46,500 bases of DNA. Source: Euryarchaeota archaeon SM23-78 (GTDB lineage Archaea; Nanobdellota; Nanobdellia; Woesearchaeales; SM23-78). Shown here piece by piece: positions 23,497 to 31,466 of this stretch. Both the position numbers and the translations under genes were made by a program. Positions within the stretch are counted from its first letter, which is position 1, and every line of letters begins with the position of its first letter. Below the pieces are notes generated by a model, which saw only the letters and a program-made list of their open reading frames with translations, searched no databases and was not told the origin of the DNA. The stretch covers positions 1-46,500 of the forward strand of contig LSSJ01000041.1 of the NCBI GenBank assembly GCA_001595785.1. The letters are read 5' to 3'.

Positions 23497-23588
23497 CCCT
23501 CGCGAGCAAAGCGAGCGAGCACAGTTATTATTTTTATTTTAACTTTAAAATTTTAAACAATTATTTGCGCCTCAAACGCCGGCGGGGC
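23497..23588 (-). repeat. Bipartite GC-rich repeat, copy A
   Basis: On the + strand it starts CCCTCGCGAGC, AAA, GCGAGCGAGC (24 nt, stem CTCGC/GCGAG), then a 44-nt AT-rich spacer, then a second GC-rich box at 23565-23588 beginning TTGCGCCTCAAACGCC. Copy C (41962-42044) has both boxes; copy B (33958-33981) has only the first, but with the same following AT tract. All three lie just upstream of reverse-strand genes. The rest of the intergenic region is AT-rich, so these boxes stand out strongly. Confidence 0.65.
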
Positions 23589-23589
23589 T

Positions 23590-24183
23590 TTAAGAACTCT
23601 CCTTGTTGACCTCTTCCAGATTTTTTTCCTCTTGCTTCTCGTCTCCCTGCTCTGCTGACTTGTTCTCCTGCTTTGCTTGTCCTTGCGCTGCTCTCTCCTG
23701 TTCAGCTTGTTTCTTAGCCAAGCTCTTTGCTAAAGCAATCCTCCAAGCAGACCACTTTTTTAAAACAGCCTCCTGTTCCTGGTTCTTCTGCTCTAGCAAA
23801 GCCTTGATTCTCTCAAGCTGTTGTTTGCTAGAAGACAAAGACTCTGTCTCATTTAACAGCTTCTCGCTGAAATGCTTTAACTCCAGAGACTTCATGGTTA
23901 AGCTTATGATAAAGGAATGATTTAACTGTATGACCAGCATGATAAAGAAAGCTGTAAAAAAGAAGAGCAGGCTAGCCACGAAGTTGCTGTACAACTCATG
24001 ATAGCTAAAACCAAGATAAAAAACATATCCTAAGAAGAAAACAACCATCAAAGCCATCATAATATGGCCTGTTTTTCTATGAATTGGCCTGGTAAAAGCA
24101 GTAATCATTCTCCTACAAATAAATATAGAGTAGATTAAGAATACCAGGCTTAGTAATACAAGGATGAAGTTAAAAACATTCAT
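23590..24183 (-). CDS. Three-helix membrane protein with coiled-coil tail (paralogue 1)
   Basis: A 197-residue protein: membrane helices at about 4-23, 40-60 and 68-92, then a long cytoplasmic coiled coil (LSSSKQQLERIKALLEQKNQEQEAVLKKW) and a Glu/Gln/Lys-rich low-complexity end. It is a tandem paralogue of the next upstream gene (24222-24665): IFICRRMITAF vs IFLCRNLIRAS, FFLGYVFYLGFSY vs FFLGDIIYLAFSF, SSSKQQLERIK vs SSSKKRLERVK. The extended acidic/Gln tail is unique to this copy. Membrane helices plus coiled coil resemble sensor-type membrane proteins lacking an output domain. Function unknown. Confidence 0.65.
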   Translation of the reverse strand: MNVFNFILVLLSLVFLIYSIFICRRMITAFTRPIHRKTGHIMMALMVVFFLGYVFYLGFSYHELYSNFVASLLFFFTAFFIMLVIQLNHSFIISLTMKSLELKHFSEKLLNETESLSSSKQQLERIKALLEQKNQEQEAVLKKWSAWRIALAKSLAKKQAEQERAAQGQAKQENKSAEQGDEKQEEKNLEEVNKESS

Positions 24184-24221
24184 ATAATAGAAATTATTGT
24201 TCTCCTTTTTATTTGTTTTGA

Positions 24222-24665
24222 TTATTTCTTCTTTTTTTTCAAATCTTCTAAGGTATCTTCCAACTCTTTATTCTTCCTCTCAACAATCTTTTTTACTCGC
24301 TCTAAACGCTTCTTACTAGAAGACAAAGTCATAACTTCCTTTAGTAAGGTGTCATTAAATTTTTTTAATTCACGAGATTTCAGAATCAAACCACGAATAA
24401 GAGAGAGGCTTACCTGCAATACCAGCATAACAAAAAAAGCTGAAAAAAAGAATAGAATGCTCACTAAAAAGTTGCTGAACAAAAAATCAAAGCTAAAAGC
24501 AAGATAAATAATATCTCCTAAGAAAAAAATGATTATTAAGGATAGCATTATATGAGCAGCTCTTCTCTGAATCCTCATAGAAGAAGCCCGTATCAGGTTT
24601 CTGCAAAGAAAGATTGAGTATCCTAAGAATACAACGCTTAATACTATCAGTAGGATGGTGAACAT
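24222..24665 (-). CDS. Three-helix membrane protein with coiled-coil tail (paralogue 2)
   Basis: A 147-residue tandem paralogue of the product at 23590-24183, with the same three helices (about 2-21, 38-58, 64-90) and coiled coil but a short lysine-rich end (EDLKKKKK). The 38-bp gap between the two genes suggests cotranscription. Position-by-position conservation of the membrane part points to a gene duplication followed by tail divergence, perhaps yielding a heteromer. Confidence 0.65.
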   Translation of the reverse strand: MFTILLIVLSVVFLGYSIFLCRNLIRASSMRIQRRAAHIMLSLIIIFFLGDIIYLAFSFDFLFSNFLVSILFFFSAFFVMLVLQVSLSLIRGLILKSRELKKFNDTLLKEVMTLSSSKKRLERVKKIVERKNKELEDTLEDLKKKKK

Positions 24666-24690
24666 ACACAGAACATTGTTTTACTAGTAT

Positions 24691-25557
24691 TTATTTTTTT
24701 TGATTATTTGTGTTTTTGTTGTTAAAATACGATAAAATTGAGTTACGCAGTTGCTCAGCCATTAGAGAGTTACGCATTACTGTTACTTTCACACCAATTT
24801 TTTTCTTAAGAAGATTTATTAAAGAAACCATATCTAAATCTTGAAAACTCTTGGCTTTTGCACACACAGCATCAATTTTTTTTGTTAAATCAAGAGGAGT
24901 TTCATATTGAAAAACATAGTCTCTGTACACAGCAAAGTATCTTGCGGTGTTGCCTTCTCTGCTTTTATAGTAAAAGCCTTGGTTCTTAAAATAGTTACCT
25001 GCCCATTTATCAAGTTGCGAGCTACCTCCAACTAATGTATAAAATTTCACTTTGAGTTTTTTCATTAACTCATTAATTCTGTTTTCCTCTTCTAAATTAC
25101 CCACCATGAAATATGCGTGTCCTGCTTTTTGGAGGTAGGTTCCTCCTGGTTCTTCCTCAAACCATTTTCCAATTAGATGATTTAGGAATTGGTCAGTATC
25201 TATTAAATTATCAAAGGTGTATATTTTTATGTCTTCTCCAAGGGCTTGCACATCTCGCACTTTAGTCTCAGAAAAATAGCGTTCTTGTGCTTTTTCTGCA
25301 AAATCGTGAAGACTCCAAATCCATTCCTTGCTTAATGAGTATTCTTTTCCTTTCTTTTCCACAACCTTATCCTGAACAAGATGATTCACTGCTCTTCTTA
25401 CACCTTGAAAGGTTACTGATGCAGCAAACTTTCTTTTAATTGCATTTGTGAGTTTTGCCAGTGTTAGTGGATACTCATCTGCAAGCATACTTATTACTAA
25501 GTCTTTTGCACTTTTTTTGCTCTTGCCCAGTTCCGGTATTGTTATTGTTAGGCTCAT
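24691..25557 (-). CDS. Winged-helix domain protein
   Basis: A 288-residue protein. Residues about 15-75 form a winged helix: KDLVISMLADEYPLTLAKLTNAIK, VTFQGVRRAVNHLVQDKVVEKKGKEYSLSKE, with recognition helix and wing in order. The C-terminal 200 residues form an alpha/beta domain (VKFYTLVGGSSQLDKWAGNYFKNQGFYYKSRE) that could sense a ligand. Proteins of this layout are common in DPANN-type archaea and are assumed to be transcription regulators. It lies upstream of the duplicated membrane-protein genes in the same direction (25-bp gap), so it may be cotranscribed with them. Confidence 0.65.
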   Translation of the reverse strand: MSLTITIPELGKSKKSAKDLVISMLADEYPLTLAKLTNAIKRKFAASVTFQGVRRAVNHLVQDKVVEKKGKEYSLSKEWIWSLHDFAEKAQERYFSETKVRDVQALGEDIKIYTFDNLIDTDQFLNHLIGKWFEEEPGGTYLQKAGHAYFMVGNLEEENRINELMKKLKVKFYTLVGGSSQLDKWAGNYFKNQGFYYKSREGNTARYFAVYRDYVFQYETPLDLTKKIDAVCAKAKSFQDLDMVSLINLLKKKIGVKVTVMRNSLMAEQLRNSILSYFNNKNTNNQKK

Positions 25558-25685
25558 TTAACTATTAGAACAATAATTATTATTTTTAAACTTTTCGTTT
25601 AATTTTTAGTGTACCAAACCTTAATTAAGAATTGTATAACTACTTATTAGTAATCACACTCTTCTTTATAAAAAGAGGATGAAAA

Positions 25686-27107
25686 ATGAGAATCATACAT
25701 GCAGGAAGGGATGAGTTCAACTTTACACACCCTAAAAAAGTACTAGAAGTAATAAAAGAAGTTAATTCAGAAAGTTTAAGATACTACTCAGAAGAACAGC
25801 CTCTTATCAATGCACTTGCAAAAAAACATGGTGTTGATAAAGACAGAATCTTTCTAGAATCAGGAGCAATAGGGGTCATACATAGAGTGTTTGATAATGT
25901 TCTAACACCACAGAAAAGCATTCTACTCTCAAACCCAGGCTATCCATATTTCCACCAACTAGCCAAACATCACAAAGCAGAAATCAATGCATATCCTATC
26001 AAAGAAACAAAAAACTGTTTTAAGCATGATTATGAAGCAATACTAAAAGGACTTAAGCAAAAGCCAGTAATCGCAGTGATAACAGATCCTGAATCACCAC
26101 TAGGATGCTCAGTATCAAGTAAAAAGCTAGAAGAAATACTCAAAGAAACCAGCACAGACACACTCATCTTTCTAGACCAGGTACATGAAGGATTTAGAAA
26201 AGAAAATGTAAAAGATATTGGGGAACTGGTAAATAGATATCCGAATCTTCTAGTAGTACGCAGCTTCTCAAAACTGTATGGATTAGCCTCACTAAGAGTA
26301 GGATATGCTATGTGCGGTGAAAAAATAAAAGAAATGATAAACTATCATGAAAAATATCTTGGTTTCTGTGATTTAGCACAAAGAATAGCTATTGCAGCGC
26401 TTGAATCAGAAGAATACTATAAAGCCAAGGTAGAAATCATTAATAAAGAAAAGAAAAGGTTCAGTAGAATAATTAATGAACTGCCTGGATACCGAGCATA
26501 CAAGACAGATCACATGTCTTTGGTTATACGCGCACCAGAAAAACAAATACCCTATCTTAAACACCATGCAAAAGCAAGCAACATTCAAATAGGAAATCTA
26601 GAAAAATACCATAAAATACTAGGGGAGAATTCTCTAAAAGGCTTAATCCGAATCACCATAGGTCCAAAAAAAGACAATGATTATGTTCTTGATATGATAA
26701 AGTCAGTAGCATGGCTATTTAATTTTAAAATAATAAATGCTGAACAAAGAAATAAAATAAACACTAGAGAAACAGGTTACACCATTAATAGACAAAACTT
26801 TTATTTTAATAAATCAAATCTTCCGATGGGATACTACAAAGTTATCATACCGCCAAGGCACGAAGTGCCTGAGCATAAACATGAGGAACAAGACGAGTAC
26901 TTTCATTTTCTTACCTCAGCAAGGTTTAAACTGAATGATGAATGGCTAGATATTAAACCAGATACTGTTGTAAATGTATACCCTAGTCAAAAACACACAA
27001 TACAAGCTTGTCCTGATAAATTTGTTCGTTACCTTTGCTCAAGATTTCCATATAAACATGAAGATAAGGTCACATCTAAAGGTGAAAGAGTGATACATAA
27101 AGAATAA
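25686..27107 (+). CDS. PLP-dependent aminotransferase fused to a C-terminal cupin
   Basis: A 473-residue two-domain protein. Residues 1-345 are a fold-type I aminotransferase of the histidinol-phosphate type: NPGYP at 83-87, D164 (PLP ring nitrogen) in FLDQVHEGF, Schiff-base lysine K196 in SFSKLYGLASLRVGY with R204. The usual Asp-Glu-x-Tyr is Asp-Gln-Val-His here. Residues about 375-460 form a cupin: PEHKHEEQDEYF gives HxH and Glu ligands and QKHT the last His. The fusion suggests a metal-dependent step coupled to transamination, perhaps of a sugar or phosphonate-like substrate. No his genes are nearby. A TTTATAAAAAGAGG box at 25663 precedes ATG 25686. Confidence 0.8.
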   Translation: MRIIHAGRDEFNFTHPKKVLEVIKEVNSESLRYYSEEQPLINALAKKHGVDKDRIFLESGAIGVIHRVFDNVLTPQKSILLSNPGYPYFHQLAKHHKAEINAYPIKETKNCFKHDYEAILKGLKQKPVIAVITDPESPLGCSVSSKKLEEILKETSTDTLIFLDQVHEGFRKENVKDIGELVNRYPNLLVVRSFSKLYGLASLRVGYAMCGEKIKEMINYHEKYLGFCDLAQRIAIAALESEEYYKAKVEIINKEKKRFSRIINELPGYRAYKTDHMSLVIRAPEKQIPYLKHHAKASNIQIGNLEKYHKILGENSLKGLIRITIGPKKDNDYVLDMIKSVAWLFNFKIINAEQRNKINTRETGYTINRQNFYFNKSNLPMGYYKVIIPPRHEVPEHKHEEQDEYFHFLTSARFKLNDEWLDIKPDTVVNVYPSQKHTIQACPDKFVRYLCSRFPYKHEDKVTSKGERVIHKE

Positions 27108-27108
27108 A

Positions 27109-28032
27109 CTATTTCTTTTTTTCTTTCAAAGCATTAAGTATCTCACATCTCTTGCAAATCTTGTTAGCACAGGGCTCTTTGCACTGCCTGCAAATACCTA
27201 TGCCTCCTTTTTCATCTTTTACTATATCCTTGTCCTTCATCTTATAAACAGTTCTTAGAAAGAATTGAATAATATTATACTTAATAGAAGGGTGCTTTTT
27301 CTCAAAATCATCAAGCATGTCAGCATACTCTTTTCTATAAGCACCTTCTCTGCAAGGGCAAGGCTTATAATTAACAGGGAACTGCATTAGTTTTGAATAA
27401 GCAGTTGTCTCCTTTTCAGTGCAGAGATATAAAGGTTTTACCCTCTTCACAAAGTGCCTGCTCTTTCTCTCACCGCTTATCGGCCCCTGCCTCCTAGCCA
27501 GAATAAGGTCATTCCTAAATACATTCATGATAAAGCTCTGAGCCTCATCATCAAGGTTATGACCAGTAACAAGGCAGTCAAAACCAAGCTTTTTAGCATA
27601 TTTATTAATAAGATAACGTCTAAGCACACCGCAGATAAAACAATAAGAATAGTTCAAACCCTTTTTCCTTGCCATTTCAGTTATTTTTTTTAGTGAATAA
27701 CCAAACTCATCTTTAAAACAGAACTCATAAAGTCTAATGTTATATTTTTTGCAGAACTTTCTTAGGTTTGCAAGGTTTTTTCTTGAATACCCATTAATAA
27801 GAGCATTAATAGTAATAGCCTCGACCTTGTAACCAAGCTTCTTCAGAATATAAAGAGCGGTTGTCGAGTCCTTGCCTCCACTAACAGCAACTCCAAGCTT
27901 ATCCTTTCTGTCAAACAAGTCAAACTTCTTAATAGTGCGTTTAATCTTTTTTTCAAAGTAGCCTTTAAAGTGCTCACTGCACAAATCAGAGCAGTACACA
28001 ATCTTTTCACATTTAATGCATTTTTTGGGCAT
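27109..28032 (-). CDS. PP-loop tRNA thiolase of the TtuA/NcsA (TIGR00269) family
   Basis: A 307-residue enzyme. N-terminal zinc finger CIKCEKIVYCSDLC; PP-loop SGGKDS at 51-56 for ATP activation; [4Fe-4S] ligands C131-x2-C134 (CFICG) and C225 (CPCREG), matching the three Cys of TtuA; conserved TGHNLDDEAQ; and a C-terminal zinc finger CRQCKEPCANKICKRCE. The family makes 2-thiouridine in tRNA (position 34 or 54). It is convergent with the aminotransferase-cupin gene with one base between. TtuB/Urm1-like partners are not seen in the window. Confidence 0.9.
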   Translation of the reverse strand: MPKKCIKCEKIVYCSDLCSEHFKGYFEKKIKRTIKKFDLFDRKDKLGVAVSGGKDSTTALYILKKLGYKVEAITINALINGYSRKNLANLRKFCKKYNIRLYEFCFKDEFGYSLKKITEMARKKGLNYSYCFICGVLRRYLINKYAKKLGFDCLVTGHNLDDEAQSFIMNVFRNDLILARRQGPISGERKSRHFVKRVKPLYLCTEKETTAYSKLMQFPVNYKPCPCREGAYRKEYADMLDDFEKKHPSIKYNIIQFFLRTVYKMKDKDIVKDEKGGIGICRQCKEPCANKICKRCEILNALKEKKK

Positions 28033-28065
28033 AAGAGAAAAGAAATAGGTTGTTTTTTTAAAGTT

Positions 28066-28626
28066 TTAGAAATTAGAGATGTATTCTTTAGCTATCGGGT
28101 AGAATTTATTAGCAAGTTCTTTTCCTTTCTCCGTCTTAACCTTCTTCAACATTCCTTTTATCTTAACAAGAGAAATTTGCTTTGCCTTATCTTTACCATA
28201 TTTCCTTAATTTTATTTCTAAATATCCTTTGAATGTATCTTCTAAAAACGCAATTCCATCTGCATCTCTAAGGACTTGATCTGCTATATTAACACCTTCT
28301 TTGAACTCTTCACCTTTTTGTATCATTGAATGATTTCTGATTGCAGAAATTATTTTTTCTTTTGTGTCTTCATCAATACCCTGTTCAGATAAAAACTTCC
28401 CAGCAATCTCTGCACTCTTAAAGGCATGTACATCACCAGCATCTGCACCAATGTCATGCAACAAAGCAGCAACTTCAAGCACTAATAAGTCAGCATTGTA
28501 CTCTTTTCCAAGAATGAGTGCATATTTTCTTACTAATTCAACATGAGGAGTATAAACACTTGGAGGGCGAGTTTTGGGGAGATTGTTCCTGAAGAAAGCT
28601 TCTGCTTTTTTTATTAAATCCTTCAT
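28066..28626 (-). CDS. HD-superfamily phosphohydrolase
   Basis: A 186-residue HD protein. HVELVRKYAL (H28) and ALLHDIGADAG (H57, D58) are the metal ligands, with IISAIRNHS and VLRDADGIAFL (Asp) as the remaining ones. This small HD subfamily hydrolyses nucleotides or phosphate monoesters. It ends 33 bp before the PP-loop gene and starts five bases after the ATP-grasp-like gene upstream, so the three are one reverse-strand transcription unit. Confidence 0.85.
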   Translation of the reverse strand: MKDLIKKAEAFFRNNLPKTRPPSVYTPHVELVRKYALILGKEYNADLLVLEVAALLHDIGADAGDVHAFKSAEIAGKFLSEQGIDEDTKEKIISAIRNHSMIQKGEEFKEGVNIADQVLRDADGIAFLEDTFKGYLEIKLRKYGKDKAKQISLVKIKGMLKKVKTEKGKELANKFYPIAKEYISNF

Positions 28627-28631
28627 AAGAA

Positions 28632-30077
28632 TTAGTCCTCCTTAAGCCTAGCAATCATCTCTTTCAGCTTCTTAGTGTGCTGTGCATATGCTTCCTTGTT
28701 CTCATTAAGAGCATGCTCCTCCATTTTCTCAAGCACTTCTTTTATCTTCATAACTTCTTCTAAGAGGTTTACTTCTTCCTCAACCTTTTCTTCTACTTCT
28801 GCTTCTTCTTTCTCTATCTCTTCAAGGAACTCAATATCTTTTTCCAGCTCTTCATCAAGCTCTTCCTCTTTTTCTTTTAACTCTTCTTCTAGTTTTTCTG
28901 GCGTTTCTACTACTTTAAGGGTTTCTACTTCTTCTGGAATTTTCTCTGCTTCTTCCTTAGCAACCTCTTCCAAAGCTTCCTTTTTGGATATAATCTTAGG
29001 CATCTCAAGAGGCTCTCCCCCTTTCTCTTCAGCAGTAATCACTTCTTCTTTCTCCTCAACCACTTTTCTGCCTTTCTCATCCACACCAACCTCTATTTCT
29101 TCCTTCTCTTCCTCTATCTTCTTAGGCTCTGCCACCATCCTACTAGCCAAGCACACATAGGTATAAGCATCTCTTACTCCGAGGTAAAGCTTTAAGTTCT
29201 TGCCAATAAAACTCTTAGCCCTCTTAGTAACCCTTGCAACCTCGTATATCTGCTTGTCATCAAGTTTCTGCCTTGAGCCTTGCTCTCCTAGCTCATGCTT
29301 TACTAATTCATCAGTCTCAAGATTCTTAACCAGGCTGTACTCCTGGACATTAATCTCTGCTTTTGTTATCATAAGAGTGTCTGCATCTACCTCATGATAA
29401 TCCTTGCCTAAGATTTCGTGTTCAACTCCAAAATCTTGTAAGCCAGAAAAGCTCTTAACAACAATGGTGTTCTCATCAAAGTCTGAGCATGAGTAAGCAA
29501 CCGCAGACTTATCCATTCTCTTAACTTTCTGCACAAGCACTCCTGTGCTAAAAGAATCAGATATATTAGCTCTTTTTCTGTACTTAACTGATTCAGGAAT
29601 AAAAAAAGAAGCCCACACCTTCTTCAAGGCATTTACAAGGACATCCTTGCCTCTTATGCTCTGAAAAAAACCTTCTGTGTCTTCTGTGCTTAAGAGATAA
29701 GAAGGGCTTCTATAAAAAGTGACCAAGGGATAATCCCATTCAGAAACAATCTTATTAGCAGTTGCTCCTGGGTCAATAGCCAAGGATTCATAAGCTTCAA
29801 AGAGTTCTTCTTCTAACTCCTTGGGAAGAACTGCTTTTTCAAAGAGCTCAACAACCTCTTTGTAGGCTTGTGCATCTTCTTTCTTCTCATAAATCCTTTG
29901 AACCTTGGCTTTCAAGCCATTCTCAGCTAAAAAATCCTCAAAAGCCTGATTATTAATAACAAAGGTCAAAGGAATATTAAGCTTCTTCTCTCTAAGAACA
30001 CTGAGATCTATAGCTCTGAATCCAAGTCTCTCAAGCTCAGAACGCTTCACATTATTCAGAGTAACTATGTACCTCAC
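28632..30077 (-). CDS. PEP-synthase N-terminal (PPDK_N, ATP-grasp-like) domain protein with acidic coiled-coil tail
   Basis: A 481-residue protein starting at GTG 30077, served by AGGGGG six bases upstream. Residues 1-330 follow the pyruvate/PEP-binding domain of PEP synthase: IPLTFVINNQAFEDFL, then FYRSPSYLLSTEDTEGFFQSI in place of RSSA.ED....SFAG, VWASFFIPESVKYRK, VLVQKV, IYEVARVTKRAKSFIGKNLKLYLG. The phosphohistidine and PEP-utilising C-terminal domains of the full enzyme are missing. Instead a 130-residue Glu/Lys coiled coil follows. Loss of some catalytic residues suggests a nucleotide-binding or structural role rather than PEP synthesis. It heads an operon with HD and PP-loop genes. Confidence 0.65.
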   Translation of the reverse strand: MRYIVTLNNVKRSELERLGFRAIDLSVLREKKLNIPLTFVINNQAFEDFLAENGLKAKVQRIYEKKEDAQAYKEVVELFEKAVLPKELEEELFEAYESLAIDPGATANKIVSEWDYPLVTFYRSPSYLLSTEDTEGFFQSIRGKDVLVNALKKVWASFFIPESVKYRKRANISDSFSTGVLVQKVKRMDKSAVAYSCSDFDENTIVVKSFSGLQDFGVEHEILGKDYHEVDADTLMITKAEINVQEYSLVKNLETDELVKHELGEQGSRQKLDDKQIYEVARVTKRAKSFIGKNLKLYLGVRDAYTYVCLASRMVAEPKKIEEEKEEIEVGVDEKGRKVVEEKEEVITAEEKGGEPLEMPKIISKKEALEEVAKEEAEKIPEEVETLKVVETPEKLEEELKEKEEELDEELEKDIEFLEEIEKEEAEVEEKVEEEVNLLEEVMKIKEVLEKMEEHALNENKEAYAQHTKKLKEMIARLKED

Positions 30078-30146
30078 CTTATCCCCCTAATTTACCCTCC
30101 AGAGATATGGACTAATATTTAAATTCTTCGTCAATATATACAAGGA

Positions 30147-31130
30147 TCAAGCCTTTCTCTTCTCAACCCTTCTCTTATCCTTTCTCACACTCTCAAATAG
30201 TTTCCTTCTGCTCAAGAGCAGGTTCTGGGCTCCGTGATAACAAATAACAGACTCAGCATTATTAATCGCCATTTTAAGACAATACTCAAAAGGCTTTTTC
30301 AGTATAAACCCTGCTACAAGTGTGGATGCAAAGGCATCACCAGCCCCTGTTGTCTCCACTACTTTCAAATCCTTCCGTGGTTGTATGGTGTAATAATAAC
30401 CATCCTTATAAGCAGTCACTCCTCTCTTACCATCAGTGATAGCCACTATCCTTGGACCATACACAAGCAGCTTTTTTATATTAATCTCAAGCAAATCCTT
30501 TCCTACCAGAGTCTCTGCTTCATCCTTGTTAAGCACAAGCACATCTGCATATCTGACCAGGTCAATGGCTGCTCTGGTCTCATTCTCAAGCAGAGTAGCA
30601 GAAGGATTAAAAGCCACTTTTATCTTATTCTTATGAGCATCTTTCACTATTCTCTGCATGGTGTGCAGGCTCTCACCCAGCATTGTGGATACATAGAACC
30701 ACTTAGTCTTAAGATTAGGCTTCTTAACATCCTTGAACCTTAAATCATTGTTACACCCCTTATAAGTAAGAATGGTCCTGTCATGCTCAATAGAGTCAAG
30801 AATAATAGAGAAACCTGATTCACCACACTTAGAGCCGATAAAATCAACCTTTTCTTTTTTCAAAGCCTTAAGAATTAACTGACCATTAACATCCTTGCCT
30901 ATCTTGCCAAGATAAGCTGTTCTTAAGCCAAGCCTTGCAAAGGCCACAGCGCTATTAGCCCCATTACCACCCAAGTTATCCATGTGCTTGGTAATAAGCA
31001 TCTTGGTGCCAACAGGATAAGAAATAAGCTCTCTCCTACCAGACTTGAAATGAATATCAATAACCCCTGACTGGTCTGTGTGAACAAACAAATCAATACA
31101 ATTACTGCCCATGGTGATGATGTCATACAT
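30147..31130 (-). CDS. PfkB-family carbohydrate/nucleoside kinase
   Basis: A 327-residue ribokinase-family kinase. The N-terminal substrate motif NLGGNGANSAVAFARLG (G54-G55-N56), the GKIGKDVNG loop, and the C-terminal signature TTGAGDAFAS (G262-A-G-D265, Asp as catalytic base) are all present. Such kinases phosphorylate sugars or nucleosides; the substrate cannot be read from sequence. The structured repeat copy 2 lies 52 bp upstream of its start. No sugar pathway genes are adjacent. Confidence 0.9.
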   Translation of the reverse strand: MYDIITMGSNCIDLFVHTDQSGVIDIHFKSGRRELISYPVGTKMLITKHMDNLGGNGANSAVAFARLGLRTAYLGKIGKDVNGQLILKALKKEKVDFIGSKCGESGFSIILDSIEHDRTILTYKGCNNDLRFKDVKKPNLKTKWFYVSTMLGESLHTMQRIVKDAHKNKIKVAFNPSATLLENETRAAIDLVRYADVLVLNKDEAETLVGKDLLEINIKKLLVYGPRIVAITDGKRGVTAYKDGYYYTIQPRKDLKVVETTGAGDAFASTLVAGFILKKPFEYCLKMAINNAESVICYHGAQNLLLSRRKLFESVRKDKRRVEKRKA

Positions 31131-31181
31131 GATAAATTTATGAACAGAAAATGGATTTATATAGTTTGTTATAATTAAGAT

Positions 31182-31303
31182 GGGTTAGCACCAATTTGCG
31201 AGGGCATACATCAGCACCATAATCAGAGCGGAACAGGGGGACGCCCCATCCGGGGAGGTGGAGCTTTAGGGAAAGGTAATAGAGCCCGAGCCGGTGCTAA
31301 CCC
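31182..31303 (+). repeat. Structured repeat element, copy 2 (122 nt; candidate ncRNA or MITE)
   Basis: The element begins GGGTTAGCACC and ends GGTGCTAACCC, a perfect 11-bp terminal inverted repeat. Its reverse complement aligns gaplessly with 5093-5214. A TTTATATA at 31156-31163 lies about 23 bp upstream of its left end, so a transcript beginning at or just inside the element is plausible on the + strand. GGGGGACGCCCC and CCCCATCCGGGG are overlapping, mutually exclusive hairpins inside it, and both are conserved in copy 1. There are no flanking direct repeats that I can identify as a target-site duplication. Confidence 0.7.
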
Positions 31304-31313
31304 AACATAAAAA

Positions 31314-31321
31314 TTTATAAG
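31314..31321 (+). promoter_or_regulatory. TATA box for the mini-gene at 31344
   Basis: TTTATAAG centred near 31317.5, 26 bp before ATG 31344, so the short membrane-peptide mRNA is predicted to be leaderless. Confidence 0.5.
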
Positions 31322-31343
31322 TAATAGAATTAAGAATTAAACC

Positions 31344-31463
31344 ATGGACCCAAAAAAAGTCTCATTAAAAGCTCTCATCTACATCCTCTTAGCACTTGCA
31401 ATCCTCTTAATAGCTTATGGTATTATCAGAAACCTAGCTGGTCTGACTGGTTCTTTTAGTTAG
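31344..31463 (+). CDS. 39-residue single-pass membrane peptide
   Basis: A complete short gene from ATG 31344 to TAG 31461-31463. The product begins MDPKKVSLKALIYILLALA and has one membrane helix (about 9-28) and a short polar end NLAGLTGSFS. A well-placed TATA box supports expression. Length, one helix and basic N-terminus resemble small accessory subunits such as archaeal Sec61-beta, but I see no conserved motif to support that. The stop is three bases before the end of the convergent gene. Confidence 0.5.
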   Translation: MDPKKVSLKALIYILLALAILLIAYGIIRNLAGLTGSFS

Positions 31464-31466
31464 AAT

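Noticed and set aside
25686-27107. Authentic HisC of histidine biosynthesis
   Set aside because: The D-E-x-Y motif is altered, a cupin is fused and no other his gene is nearby.
28675-29160. Ser/Phe-rich frame on the + strand
   Set aside because: It is the antisense of the Glu/Lys coiled-coil coding part of the 28632-30077 gene; low-complexity composition follows from GAA/AAG codons.
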